From: a virus
DNA length: 64,000 nucleotides
IMG/VR virus record: IMGVR_UViG_3300019487_000029
Coordinates: 1 to 64,000 of that record
Strand: one strand, 5' to 3'
Shown: piece by piece, positions 33,201-42,271 of the stretch
Numbering within the stretch: position 1 is the stretch's first letter
Layout: every line of letters begins with the position of its first letter
The notes under the pieces: model-generated
Databases searched by the model: none
What the model saw: the letters and a program-made list of their open reading frames with translations, nothing else
Told to the model about the DNA's origin: nothing
Translations under genes and position numbers: made by a program

Positions 33201-33385
33201 GTAAGGATTATATTGACTATCCTAACAAAATTCCCGGAGAAGCAGCTAACATTCTCAAGATTGCTCCCAACCGTTCTTCAACTCTGACTTTTGTGGATGG
33301 AACAAGTAGGAACTTTAAGGATTTGGCTTCTCTCGTTTCCTACATCAAGACCGAGTATCCGGCTCAAAAAAAAGTAGTTCCTTAA
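30257..33385 (+). CDS. Giant repeat protein, part a (1042 aa)
   Basis: The N-terminal ~170 residues are globular (KAGRSMFYDFYAMEFLWSFL); residues 220-300 are Pro/Glu/Asp-rich and disordered; the rest is a series of ~100-residue beta-rich repeats with LGFKS/IGFEP..Y...GxxxxF..G patterns separated by Pro/Ala/Ser linkers. The end GCTCAAAAAAAAGTA carries an A8 run from which a -1 shift leads directly into the next ORF. Likely a virion or cell-surface protein. ATG is 9 nt after ATATTTAT. Confidence 0.85.
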   Translation: MAISLKEQLTQVQQLNEVTYHVPLFDDTYYGKADHSEGRKAGRSMFYDFYAMEFLWSFLGSGQIPKAEREKLVGLDLDDPRRDIILNKSHRFLPHAAVKTIDSMYEQVTNTVAENLIGYVERAVVQEFQYLVSMSNGWKGFRQEIISKYNKAKQSNSPFTKSEFDSIIKKHIPEMQPYPELVKRLLKYSKYFSEMHSMDDKDPFDLTRDFSKKPRDTKEPEEFPNGPAPEEPAKPEEPDDTDYGAEIPGREFGKYGGPGQPEYPDKQDWSGMSAFKDAGDLPQIPADDDEDEDEKDKGDVKERVGRLLKEEYINPSKIKKVRAAMEKAGITLDDIEKAYNLIPWGGGYGGPKWGAGAVALLKLTHAKTKLSTEDMNHIIDHIYDLQHNTGSLLNKGPMFIDDTDLNRRYKITDVSRFLPFVSPVIKNMILRYYRYLSNDPAKAELEANMETLTKSPKVALTPEEIKKLTDLGFKSMNDNSYRVGIKFKNKKGESVGGVYYQFSKNEVGSFDSKGQFVKKPETNPLYVVADNLKADVKAFPTFEQAFSYVNGYKNDMQPSGSVADPYAPTPMVKSEKDMYIDAHTKIKLPPDKEQKLLDINIGWRTKSGSKYYKGYYAAGHRLLLYAFSDGSFLITHNNTTAYNTYLSWDQAYAAAKLYFPQLQEYPEKAQAQADILAAQGKAPAPTTSAAGPGAPPLSNKDYYLPSSDLAELTALVNTELPQFQYDKYILGTASDGMTVISKAKYHKTTVLFAVGKHMDASGKPYKVAHHLNHGNKEAWPFGSWADTLKFIKTNLKALVNTGLSSPTPISMQKATVTPTAYSQPSGKSLPPNSTSKASYSVHTGIAKAPTSTIRLTKEDENGLIGIGFEPRLVGDDVWYIHKTTGDTVKFFPNNQAKVLFTSKGSGMKVPGINGSIDKILAWLPTKYSATTTKSPIDTGASVVPPSAALGGTPTPSPEPGIKAGVMFEKTFTDAGFIWDDMGKDYIDYPNKIPGEAANILKIAPNRSSTLTFVDGTSRNFKDLASLVSYIKTEYPAQKKVVP
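33366..33373 (+). promoter_or_regulatory. Probable -1 ribosomal frameshift site (A8)
   Basis: In the upstream frame the codons are CAA AAA AAA GTA; a -1 slip on A-AAA-AAA continues as AGT AGT TCC TTA into the 33373-37248 frame, which is open without a stop from this point. Twelve nt later the zero frame ends at TAA 33383-33385. Confidence 0.7.
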
Positions 33386-36300
33386 CTAACGCTTCTAAAG
33401 CCATCAAGGTATATCCTTCTTGGATGCCTCCTAAGATGCTTGAACTCCTCGAAAAAGGACAGTACAAGTATTTTGGAGCCAATAACGGAAAAGCATATGG
33501 TTATAAAAATGCTGCGGGCGATGAAATAGTCATTGATCCAGATACTAAGAAGTCCACGGTCAAAGACTCCAAAACTCCCGGATATTCCGAACCCTATGAT
33601 ACTCTTGAAGAAGTAATCCAATATCTCCAAGAGAAATTTGGAAGTCTTCCTACTACAAACATTCATTTTGAAAAAGCTCTCCATAATGCAGGGTTTGGTG
33701 CGGGACATTCGTTACCCGACAAAACTGTTCAATTCTTGAATAACAAGACGGGAGAGGCAGTTTACTATAGTCCAGATGGGAGTGTAAAATACGTTCAACC
33801 TAACGGGAACGACACCACCAAGACGACCAACTTCAAGAATCCCTATGATGCAACTAGCTTCTTCAATGGAGTAGCATTTGGAACCCCAAGTTCGGACATC
33901 ATGACCAAGGATGAAGAAGATGCAATCGCACAGATTGTGTCTTCGGTTTCGGGGCTGAAATTCAAGAAGGGATATTTGACGGAAGCCAAGAAGAAACCTC
34001 AGATTCAATACGTTTCCATTTCCGATGCCAAGGGAAAGCCTTTGTTTGCCGTTACCAAACGCCGTGGAAAGTATCGTATTTACAAAGTGATTGATAACAC
34101 TTGGGATTTGGCATATGAAGACGAACAATTTGGTGGAATCAAAGTCTATCTTCAAAGCGTTCTTCAATCTCATGTAGTCAATACAGATTCTCGTAAACTG
34201 ACGGAAGAAGAAATGGATTGGGTGGAAGCATACGTAAAAACACGATTGCCATCTGATGATGTAAAGGTTATTAAACAAACAGATAACAGCGTAGCTGTCA
34301 TGAATGAGGGTGGAGACATCTTCCGTGTAATGAAGGATAAGTCTGGTGGATATGTTGTTCGTTACAGTGTGAATGAATATCTACCGGGATATGGATGGAA
34401 ATTTTCACTTGATAACTACAAGACATTCCCCGAACTTGCTGCGGGAGTAGAATCAAAGTTTGAGACATACACTCAGACTGTAAATGCAAAAGCCGACCCA
34501 TCAACGACAGGAATTGTATTGCTTGACATTAAGCTCAAAGAGTACGGATTCAAATTTGCCGGACCAACAACGGATGGTGGAAATGGAACCAAAAACGACG
34601 GCAATGTCTATGATGATGCGAAGAAGAATAGGGTCATCTATTACTTCGATGGAAAATCCAACACATATGTCAACGATTCCCTTTCTTCAAAGTTCGGTGC
34701 TCATATTCAATTGGATGACGTTCATTCATTGATTGAGACACTGGATAGTTTGTTTGGAAAAGTCAATCCCAATACTCCTAAGAGAAAATCCATGTCAATA
34801 TGGGCGGGATACCACCATCAATTAGACGTTGCGGGATTTGTTGAAAAGCCAGATGCTAATGGAAATGTTGGATATATTCACGGAACATATTTCAGTTTCA
34901 TGGTTTTTGAAAAGAAGGATGGTGTAGCAGTTAGATGGTCAACTGAAAAGGGAATGAAAGAGTTCACAATGCCCGCAGATAAACTTTCCGAATTCTTGAT
35001 GGTACTGGAGAAAGTATCCCCCGGAATGGATGGAGATTCTGTTGATAATCTTTTCAGCCGTCAAACCAAAAGCCGAGAGGACAAGGCATTTGACGACCTT
35101 TTGAATGAAGCTGCGGATTTGAATGGTGTGGGCGGATACCTTGAGATGGGTGCGGAGTTTGAAGCAAGCATCGGAAATAAAGGATTCTTGTGGAGTTCCG
35201 ACTATACTTGTTATATCAATGATGAAATTCAACAGGCACTTGTTATTCGCATCGTTACCAATCAAGTTGGAAATCAAATGTATCAATACATCTTGTTCTA
35301 CCTAGATGCAAATACGATTATGCAACAAGCAACTATCAATGCCAATGGAATCTTTTATAGTATTGGTAAGGATGGAACATACAATAAGCAAAAGAGAAGC
35401 CAAAAGTCCAAAGCTATTGTCGAACCTAGTGGGGAAACTTACAAGACGCATGATAATGCCGCCAATGCTTCGTTGGTAACTCTAAACGAGCACGATACAA
35501 AACTGATGGAGTACTGTGGGTTCAAATATACACCTTCGGAAAACAAGTACTATAAGAATCCACAAGGAAGCAGGATTAGTTTCTATGACACTGGCAAAGC
35601 TGAATTTTATGATGCAGAGTCGGGCGATGCAATACCATTTGACAACATCCCACACGCTCTCAAGTTCGCAGTAGCTAAGTACATTGGACAAACTGATCCA
35701 AACCCTGTAGGATATGGTTCTTCCTTGGAGAGCAAGTTGGCTCCGCTTGGCTTTGTGAAACAATCTCCTGTAACTTTGTCGGGATGGTTTGGAGTTTTGG
35801 TATCAGAAGTCTATTACAACAAAGACACTGATCAAGTCATTCAGATAAGAAAGGGTGGAGATTCTTCTCTGTATGGGCATACAGAAGATAAGACGGCGTG
35901 GAAGCCTATACTGAATGATCGTCCAATTGGTGAGATTTTAGCATACCTGATTCAGAATCAATCAAAAAGTTCCAAAGATGATTCTCGTGGACCACTGACT
36001 GAATATGGACCCCAACTAAAGAAAAAGGGATTCCGATGGAATCCAGACTTGGCATCCTATGTTAAGAAATCCAAGGGAGGAGAACAAGAAAAAGTAGTAG
36101 TAACCGAAGAAGGATTGGAGTATTACTATGTAAATCCGAATGGAGAGACAAAAGTCTTTCAATCCACAAGTACTTCTGCGGTGATAAACATGATTACCGC
36201 AAACACTTTCAATAAGAACGTAGCTCGATTGCATGGATTGGGATATGTTCCGACCGATAAGCCAATAGGTCCGGGAAATAAGAAAGTAAAGACCAATGCA

Positions 36301-37248
36301 GATTTTTACAAGGCATCTACCAAAGAAATCGTAGAATACTTCGTAAATGGGTCTGCCAAGTATGGTGCATTTGACAAGACCACGGGCAATTACATTCCAT
36401 ACATGACGTTTGACACCTTGGAAGATGCTGTTGATTATCTTTCACCATCGGGTTCCTTGACACATGAAGGAACGCCGGTGATGGCGTCTCCCAACATAGA
36501 CGACAATCTTCAATTCACGTTCGGATTCAAGTGGAAAGGTGGAAATTATCACAAAGGAAACCAGAAAATCAATTTTGATAAGGGTGGATTGATTAACTAT
36601 CATTATGTCGGAAACATGGGAGAAATGGTCACGTATTCGTCCAACTGGAAGACTGCCGATGGAATTGAGAATTTTATCAATCGCCTAGAACTCAACAATA
36701 CCGGAAATCCTCCATTCAAGTACTCGGAGATGGGTAAAACTCCCGTTAGAGTAAAGGCTGTTATACCAGTTGATCATAACTTACAGGCTAAGTATGGATA
36801 CAAGTGGGATGATTCGTCAAAGCAATATGTAAAGAAAACCGATGCATTAAATAGTATCATCTTCACAAGTAATGGAGCAATATACTACTATCCAACTGGA
36901 GGTTCGGGACAAAATCATAAGTTTGAAGATGTAGTTCAATTATTCAATATATTGGATAAAGAGCAGGGAACCCAGATAGAACCCGGAGTTGTTGAAGCCA
37001 TAGCCAACAGACTTAAAGAACATGGATTCGAGAAGACATTTGGTGATGCTTTACATGACAAGTTCAAGCACAAGTCCAATGGACAATGGATAGTCTTTAA
37101 TAAGCAGGACGGAAAGTCGGCATTGTATAATGATGACAATCTTATCATATGGAACTATGATACTCCCGAAAAACTTATGAAGGAATTTCCAAAGAAATCG
37201 GTGAATGAGATCAATTACAAAAGCATGATGAAAATCATGCTTCAGTAA
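33373..37248 (+). CDS. Giant repeat protein, part b (about 1290 aa)
   Basis: Open from the A8 slip site; the first in-frame ATG is at 33424, inside a repeat (AIKVYPSWMPPKMLELLEKG), which argues against independent initiation. It contains about a dozen copies of the same ~100-residue module (for example YGFKFAGPTT, GFKYTPSENKYYKNPQGSRI, GYKWDDSSKQYVKKTDALNS, each followed by an IxYYxxG strand and a helix). Likely continues part a into a ~2,330-residue fusion; structural or host-binding role inferred from size and repeats. Confidence 0.85.
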   Translation, partial: SSSLTNASKAIKVYPSWMPPKMLELLEKGQYKYFGANNGKAYGYKNAAGDEIVIDPDTKKSTVKDSKTPGYSEPYDTLEEVIQYLQEKFGSLPTTNIHFEKALHNAGFGAGHSLPDKTVQFLNNKTGEAVYYSPDGSVKYVQPNGNDTTKTTNFKNPYDATSFFNGVAFGTPSSDIMTKDEEDAIAQIVSSVSGLKFKKGYLTEAKKKPQIQYVSISDAKGKPLFAVTKRRGKYRIYKVIDNTWDLAYEDEQFGGIKVYLQSVLQSHVVNTDSRKLTEEEMDWVEAYVKTRLPSDDVKVIKQTDNSVAVMNEGGDIFRVMKDKSGGYVVRYSVNEYLPGYGWKFSLDNYKTFPELAAGVESKFETYTQTVNAKADPSTTGIVLLDIKLKEYGFKFAGPTTDGGNGTKNDGNVYDDAKKNRVIYYFDGKSNTYVNDSLSSKFGAHIQLDDVHSLIETLDSLFGKVNPNTPKRKSMSIWAGYHHQLDVAGFVEKPDANGNVGYIHGTYFSFMVFEKKDGVAVRWSTEKGMKEFTMPADKLSEFLMVLEKVSPGMDGDSVDNLFSRQTKSREDKAFDDLLNEAADLNGVGGYLEMGAEFEASIGNKGFLWSSDYTCYINDEIQQALVIRIVTNQVGNQMYQYILFYLDANTIMQQATINANGIFYSIGKDGTYNKQKRSQKSKAIVEPSGETYKTHDNAANASLVTLNEHDTKLMEYCGFKYTPSENKYYKNPQGSRISFYDTGKAEFYDAESGDAIPFDNIPHALKFAVAKYIGQTDPNPVGYGSSLESKLAPLGFVKQSPVTLSGWFGVLVSEVYYNKDTDQVIQIRKGGDSSLYGHTEDKTAWKPILNDRPIGEILAYLIQNQSKSSKDDSRGPLTEYGPQLKKKGFRWNPDLASYVKKSKGGEQEKVVVTEEGLEYYYVNPNGETKVFQSTSTSAVINMITANTFNKNVARLHGLGYVPTDKPIGPGNKKVKTNADFYKASTKEIVEYFVNGSAKYGAFDKTTGNYIPYMTFDTLEDAVDYLSPSGSLTHEGTPVMASPNIDDNLQFTFGFKWKGGNYHKGNQKINFDKGGLINYHYVGNMGEMVTYSSNWKTADGIENFINRLELNNTGNPPFKYSEMGKTPVRVKAVIPVDHNLQAKYGYKWDDSSKQYVKKTDALNSIIFTSNGAIYYYPTGGSGQNHKFEDVVQLFNILDKEQGTQIEPGVVEAIANRLKEHGFEKTFGDALHDKFKHKSNGQWIVFNKQDGKSALYNDDNLIIWNYDTPEKLMKEFPKKSVNEINYKSMMKIMLQ

Positions 37249-37249
37249 G

Positions 37250-38881
37250 TTAAGCCGTTGGTTGCTCTGCTTGTGGAGGAGCCGTAGGGTTCTGGAAATC
37301 TTTCAAGATGCGAACACGATTGATTCTCGTTTGAGGACGATTGGTGTATTTGTTAATAGCCTCATATCCCACGATAGTTCCATCAATGATGTACTTTCCG
37401 TTCTCAGCGAATCCATCGGCATTTGAAGAGAACCACAAAAAATCGTTTCCATAATCGTCTCGGAAAGAGATACGATAACCAATGCCAGAATCTCCATATC
37501 CAAAGGTTTGGGTCTTTTCGTATTCGGTAATCTTTTTGACGGTGACTTCCCATCCCCATTCCTTGCCACGGATAGCCTTTTTGATGGCTTTCTCGTCCAT
37601 TCCCCCAGCCGCCAGCCGCTTGACTTCGGTTTCTTTAGCAACGTCACGAAGACGTTTCTTTTCAAGTGTTGCATCAAATTTGACGGGAGATGCAGGAAGT
37701 GCTGCCATTTGTTTTTCGGCATCGGCTTTCTTTTCGGCGTCTCGTTTGTCTCGGATGAACAATTGAACAAGGGCAGCGTAGAACCCGAAGTGGTTTCCAC
37801 GGAGATATTCTTGTCCCGAAACCAGTTTTAGATTGTGAAAGAAGTCGGCGAAGTCTGGCTTCTCTTTCGCCATTGCGTCAAAGTCCTTGGTTTTTAGCCA
37901 AGCATGAAACTCTTCCATGAATGCTTCAACCTTCTTGAGAAATTCTTCGTCGTGGTGTATTCTCCAGTAAACTGGATAGCGGTGTTCAGGATTTTTGACT
38001 TGAGGAGAGGGACGCATTTCTTCTAAGGCACGGTTTAGAGTAGATTGAGTAGTCTTCCCTATTTCCGCATCGGCGTTGGCTTGCTTTTTGGAAATATATG
38101 TTCCAGTGTAGAGATACGTGGCGAGCAAAAATTTCAACAGATGGTCAGTATCTTCATAATACTTTCCTCCCCCTCCACCCATTCCTCCTTCGGAGTCTTG
38201 ATCCATTTCGCCCGCTTGGGAAATATCATCACGAAGATTCTCAATCATCTTTGTGTAGGCAACGAGACTCGCAATGGAGATACCGGGCATGAAACGTGCT
38301 AGGCAGTTGCGTCCGACAATCAGTAAATCTCCTGCCTTCTTGGTCGGAAATCTCTTAGGGTCATCTTGCTCCATCTTGATGATGAAGGTGTCATTCCGGT
38401 CTCGGTTCGTATTGCAAACGTCGCAGCGTTGATTCATTGATTTGAACTCTGCGGGAAGGTTTGATACTGAGGAGTTGGGATTGGTGTAAACGAAATTTCC
38501 TTCGGGAGTATGCTCAAGGCGAGCAACAAACTCGTAACCTTCAACTTGAGGAGCTTTGCCCTCAATTCTCACGGTATATTCTTTGACGTTAACCCATGAA
38601 TTGGGGTCGTCAAGAATCGCCTTATCTAACGCAAACACAACTGGTTGTGACATCTGCATCTTCTTGATGTCGGGGTGGATTTCCTTGACCATTTCCTCCT
38701 TTAAGATGCGGATTGCCATAGGAGGAACTTTGTATTTGGCAGCTTTCTTATTGAGAGCATCTACACGAGACTTCAAGAATGCAAGACCAACATCCCTAAC
38801 TTTGAATTCCTCTGGCAAGTTAGCGTCCTTGGTTTCAAGGACAAGAACTTGTGGGCTGACGAGATCGAGCAGTTTTACCAT
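37250..38881 (-). CDS. Unknown 543-aa protein with CxxC..NDTF motif
   Basis: Residues ~150-190 hold RCDVCNTNRDRNDTFIIKME and VGRNCLARFMPG, a cysteine-containing block that recurs in uncharacterised plasmid and phage proteins. A Gly-rich stretch (EGGMGGGGGKYYED) splits it from a helical middle and a C-terminal OB-like region (YGNDFLWFSSNADGFAENGK...IIDGTIVGY). It could bind single-stranded nucleic acid, but that is a guess. ATG is 6 nt after ATATTTAT. Confidence 0.7.
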   Translation of the reverse strand: MVKLLDLVSPQVLVLETKDANLPEEFKVRDVGLAFLKSRVDALNKKAAKYKVPPMAIRILKEEMVKEIHPDIKKMQMSQPVVFALDKAILDDPNSWVNVKEYTVRIEGKAPQVEGYEFVARLEHTPEGNFVYTNPNSSVSNLPAEFKSMNQRCDVCNTNRDRNDTFIIKMEQDDPKRFPTKKAGDLLIVGRNCLARFMPGISIASLVAYTKMIENLRDDISQAGEMDQDSEGGMGGGGGKYYEDTDHLLKFLLATYLYTGTYISKKQANADAEIGKTTQSTLNRALEEMRPSPQVKNPEHRYPVYWRIHHDEEFLKKVEAFMEEFHAWLKTKDFDAMAKEKPDFADFFHNLKLVSGQEYLRGNHFGFYAALVQLFIRDKRDAEKKADAEKQMAALPASPVKFDATLEKKRLRDVAKETEVKRLAAGGMDEKAIKKAIRGKEWGWEVTVKKITEYEKTQTFGYGDSGIGYRISFRDDYGNDFLWFSSNADGFAENGKYIIDGTIVGYEAINKYTNRPQTRINRVRILKDFQNPTAPPQAEQPTA

Positions 38882-38895
38882 ACTGGTATAAATAT

Positions 38896-39387
38896 CTACG
38901 GATTATCAAATCTTCGTATTTTGGAAAATGTAGCAATGGTTTGGCACAACGTCAAGAAACTTTTTTCGGAATGTTCTCGCTTCATTTGATTAACGTCCCA
39001 ACAACACAATACAAAGTTGTCTTTCAAATATCCTTTGGAAGAATCTATTCGATCAATACTCATAAGGGTAGAATCTCCAGTTTTCCATGTCATCGAAACT
39101 CCACTATAATAACATCGTCCGTTTTGTTTTTCGTATTGTTGTATGACATCATATTGGTTTATTTCAAATGACAAATTTCTCTTTTTACCATTACTTTTTG
39201 CCGCATTACATAGAATTGCCGAACGCCGTTTATAAGAAGAGCTAGAGCGACGTTGATTTTCGATAATATCACATTTTTTACAACGTGAGGAATACACACC
39301 TGTTTTTTTAGCCATGTAAAAATTTGAGTGTGGTAATTCAGATAAACATCCAATACACGTTTTGGTAATTTTTAACTGTTGTGTCAT
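38896..39387 (-). CDS. HNH homing endonuclease (type B)
   Basis: 163 residues from ATG 39387. CIGC/CKKC knuckle; GRCYYSGVSMTWKTGDSTLM, SIDRIDSSKGYLKDNFVLCC match the genes at 2693 and 6089. Inserted between the 543-aa gene and the 39532 gene. Confidence 0.85.
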   Translation of the reverse strand: MTQQLKITKTCIGCLSELPHSNFYMAKKTGVYSSRCKKCDIIENQRRSSSSYKRRSAILCNAAKSNGKKRNLSFEINQYDVIQQYEKQNGRCYYSGVSMTWKTGDSTLMSIDRIDSSKGYLKDNFVLCCWDVNQMKREHSEKSFLTLCQTIATFSKIRRFDNP

Positions 39388-39531
39388 AAAAATATGTATG
39401 TCATGTTTTTCTAAAAACACATATTATATTACAAAATGTTTTCATTTTTGTTTGGATAATAGCTATGTACGTTATGAACACACTTGTCAACTATTTTGTT
39501 AACAGACAACACATACACAGAAAGGTCACAT

Positions 39532-40428
39532 ATGAGTGCAATCCTCGAAGAAGGCATTGGTTTTGGTGGAAATGACAACCAAGACAATTCCAAAACATCC
39601 CCCGATAAGAAAGTCCAGACTAATTCCATTCTCAATGGAATCAAAGAGGAACGACCCAATGCTCTTCAAAATGCTAAAGAAGCTTTGGAAAAATCTTTCC
39701 CACGGGCTTGTAAAGTTATTACTGATTCAACCGAGTCAAAAGTTCAAGAATTAGTTACACCTAAAGAACCCTATGTCAAATCTCAAGTTGTTCTTGAAAC
39801 CGAAAAACTAATCACCACGTTCCGCAAGAAAATGGCGGACTATCCAAAGCACATGTCGTATGAAGGTTCGATGGTGCTTTGTGTATTGCTTTCCATGAAG
39901 AGGGTCGCCGCAGTAAGTATGCGAAACATTCCCTCCGTGGACCAAACCTTGATTCGTAGTCTTCTTCCCAAAGATGCCGAAGTATCAAGCTTTGATGTCA
40001 AATTTGATGATGCAAAAGATTTTGTCCTTATCTTCAATCCTACCACAAGCAACAATCTCACATTGACTTTGTTCAATACCGTTGCTCATCCCCGCCCAGA
40101 AGACTTGGTTGTCAATGCCGACGTTCAGGTTGAGAGTCAAGGCGATAATATCGCTGTTGGAGGCGGGAAAATCAAAATGAATCGTAAGACGATTCAACGC
40201 CTGTTTGGAAACGAAACACCCGAACCAGACCGAGAAGAACGAGAAGAGACTCCGAAAAAGCCAGTTGCTACGAATCGAAATGCATATGAAATTCGTGCCG
40301 ACGTTCTTCAAATGGCAATTGATTGGGCAAAGGTTGAAGACTCCAGTGGCGATTACAAGAAACCCACCGAAGAACAGTTATTGAGTCTCGCAAGAAAGTT
40401 TTACTCGTTTGTCGAAAACAGACGGTAA
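39532..40428 (+). CDS. Unknown protein (298 aa)
   Basis: From ATG 39532 behind AAGGTCACAT, one of the few clear Shine-Dalgarno-like leaders here. The N-terminal half is helical; the middle is beta-rich (DVKFDDAKDFVLIFNPTTSN); the C-terminus NRNAYEIRADVLQMAIDWAK resembles tails of T4-type structural proteins, where a short conserved C-terminal helix follows an acidic linker (PEPDREEREETPKKP). Possible virion or assembly protein. Confidence 0.65.
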   Translation: MSAILEEGIGFGGNDNQDNSKTSPDKKVQTNSILNGIKEERPNALQNAKEALEKSFPRACKVITDSTESKVQELVTPKEPYVKSQVVLETEKLITTFRKKMADYPKHMSYEGSMVLCVLLSMKRVAAVSMRNIPSVDQTLIRSLLPKDAEVSSFDVKFDDAKDFVLIFNPTTSNNLTLTLFNTVAHPRPEDLVVNADVQVESQGDNIAVGGGKIKMNRKTIQRLFGNETPEPDREEREETPKKPVATNRNAYEIRADVLQMAIDWAKVEDSSGDYKKPTEEQLLSLARKFYSFVENRR

Positions 40429-40431
40429 GTT

Positions 40432-40728
40432 ATGCCAACGCCCGAACAACTGCGAGAATGGCATTCTGCGTTCAGTGCAATTGAACGTGTGGATGATTAT
40501 CGTAAATTGAAGGAGCACTTCCATTCGGTCTGTGCTCAGATTGACCGACTAAATGAAGAAATCCCTCTCTTCAAACGACCAACCAATCCTCGTCAAGATG
40601 TTCAGCAATGGCAAGAGAAGCACAATCTCAGTATGCTTATTAAACAAAAATCTCGGCTTGAAAAACAGCTAAGTTTGATGGAAGAGCAGATCAAAATAGA
40701 GATTGAAGCTTCAAAAAAAGAGTTATAA
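40432..40728 (+). CDS. Unknown coiled-coil protein (98 aa)
   Basis: Starts 3 nt after the previous stop. The C-terminal KQKSRLEKQLSLMEEQIKIE is a coiled coil. No family recognised; rightward operon with 39532. Confidence 0.6.
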   Translation: MPTPEQLREWHSAFSAIERVDDYRKLKEHFHSVCAQIDRLNEEIPLFKRPTNPRQDVQQWQEKHNLSMLIKQKSRLEKQLSLMEEQIKIEIEASKKEL

Positions 40729-40751
40729 CTAACCCTTAACACACACAGCAT

Positions 40752-41546
40752 ATGGTCAACGAATACACGAAAAAATCCCTCGAAGGAGTATGGATTGGGG
40801 ATTGCATTGGCAATCTCGGTCAACTATACTACGTTCACGACATCCTTGCTGCACTTGAAAACGGTGTAGCAAAGTTTGGTTCTCAATTGAATCAGTTCTC
40901 CAAACAGTTTCAATACTCAATGCAGGATGTAAATTCCACATTGTCTAAACAGCGTCAAGAACAACTTGGGAAGACCAAAGAAGGTTCTTGTGGAAATGGT
41001 TCGGCTATGCGAATTGCTCCGCTCGGAGCGTTCTTTGCTGGCACCAAGAACTTGAATGAGTTGGGAGAACTTGCCCGTTTATCTGCCGAAGTTACTCATT
41101 GTCATCCTGAAGGCATTGCCGGTGCAGTGGCAATTGCTGCGGCATCATACTATGTCACAACCCTTGCACAATGTCAAACTCCATTGGATGATAGTAACTT
41201 GTTGAGCACGGTGTATTTCTTTATACCCGATGGACAAGTGCGAGAAGGCATTAAACGTGCAATTGATATGCCTCTCAATACACCCATTGGAAAGGCAAGA
41301 GAAATCTTGGGCAATGGAACCCATGTTACATGTCAAGATACGGTTCCTCTGTGTTGCTGGCTTGCTCATAAAGCATTGTTGGCATATCCTGCGGAGAACA
41401 TGTATCAGAGATCAATCGTCGAAACCTCAATGGCATTTGGCGACGTTGATACAAATTGTGCCATTGTTGGAGGAATCGTTGGGATTGTTAGTCCTCCTCC
41501 CGAAAAATGGGTGAAATTCTGTCAAGAAATGGAAGGAGTCTTATGA
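40752..41546 (+). CDS. ADP-ribosylglycohydrolase family protein
   Basis: 264 residues. LEGVWIGDCIGN (first metal-binding acidic motif), SCGNGSAMRIAPLGAF, EVTHCHPEGIAGAVAIA and FGDVDTNCAIVGGIVG (the DxDT motif coordinating the Mg2+ pair) are the DraG/ARH signature in the right order. Removes ADP-ribose from proteins or nucleic acids; in a phage it could reverse a host ADP-ribosylating defence or a phage modification. Overlaps the next gene by ATGA. Confidence 0.92.
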   Translation: MVNEYTKKSLEGVWIGDCIGNLGQLYYVHDILAALENGVAKFGSQLNQFSKQFQYSMQDVNSTLSKQRQEQLGKTKEGSCGNGSAMRIAPLGAFFAGTKNLNELGELARLSAEVTHCHPEGIAGAVAIAAASYYVTTLAQCQTPLDDSNLLSTVYFFIPDGQVREGIKRAIDMPLNTPIGKAREILGNGTHVTCQDTVPLCCWLAHKALLAYPAENMYQRSIVETSMAFGDVDTNCAIVGGIVGIVSPPPEKWVKFCQEMEGVL

Positions 41547-42265
41547 GTAGCTTATCTCTAATTTCAATCATGCGTGACGACCCCGATTTCGGGAAGCGTC
41601 TTACCAAAAAAGTTGAAGAAGTCAAAAAGAACAAAGAAGACTTGTTGACTGCCGCCGATGAATACGCTTCAAAGTATCGGGAAGAAATCATTGAGGGCAC
41701 AGAACTCAGAGCAAAACTTCTTACTGAAGGGACATCCAAAGGTTTGTCAGAAGACCAAATTATGGCGACCTATGGTAAGTTCGTCCCCACAGTTTACACT
41801 CCGATCCTGAACATGCTGTATTTCTTGCTCCGAGAATCTGAGCCAAGAGATGCAATGAAGTATCGCCAGCGAGACGCCATCAATGAGGTTCTTCTCAAGA
41901 CAAAACAACTGAGTCATGACGACAAAGAGCAAGATTTGTCTGCCGAGGAACTAACCGCTATTCTCGATGAGAAGCTGAAAGAGCTTCATAGTCAAACAGT
42001 TGCAGAGGACCGACGAAAGAAAGTCAATCAACAGTTTGCTACCGAAGACCGTGAAGAAGCCCACCTGAAAGAACCAGAAGACATGGAGTCTTTTCTCTTC
42101 GGGCATTTGACATTGGATCAATTCAATACGTTGAAGAAGTTGAAGGCACTGACGCATTCAAGTAATGTCTCCGAAGCTTCCACGGCATTTGAGACGGGCA
42201 AGAAATTGTCCTTGAAATACAAGGTGGATTGGGATAAGATACCCGATTACTACAACAAGAAGTAA
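41543..42265 (+). CDS. Unknown helical protein (240 aa)
   Basis: Almost entirely helical and charged (LTKKVEEVKKNKEDLLTAAD; LKELHSQTVAEDRRKKVNQQ). Coupled to the ADP-ribosylglycohydrolase by a 4-nt overlap. No family recognised. Confidence 0.65.
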   Translation: MSSLSLISIMRDDPDFGKRLTKKVEEVKKNKEDLLTAADEYASKYREEIIEGTELRAKLLTEGTSKGLSEDQIMATYGKFVPTVYTPILNMLYFLLRESEPRDAMKYRQRDAINEVLLKTKQLSHDDKEQDLSAEELTAILDEKLKELHSQTVAEDRRKKVNQQFATEDREEAHLKEPEDMESFLFGHLTLDQFNTLKKLKALTHSSNVSEASTAFETGKKLSLKYKVDWDKIPDYYNKK

Positions 42266-42271
42266 CATCAT

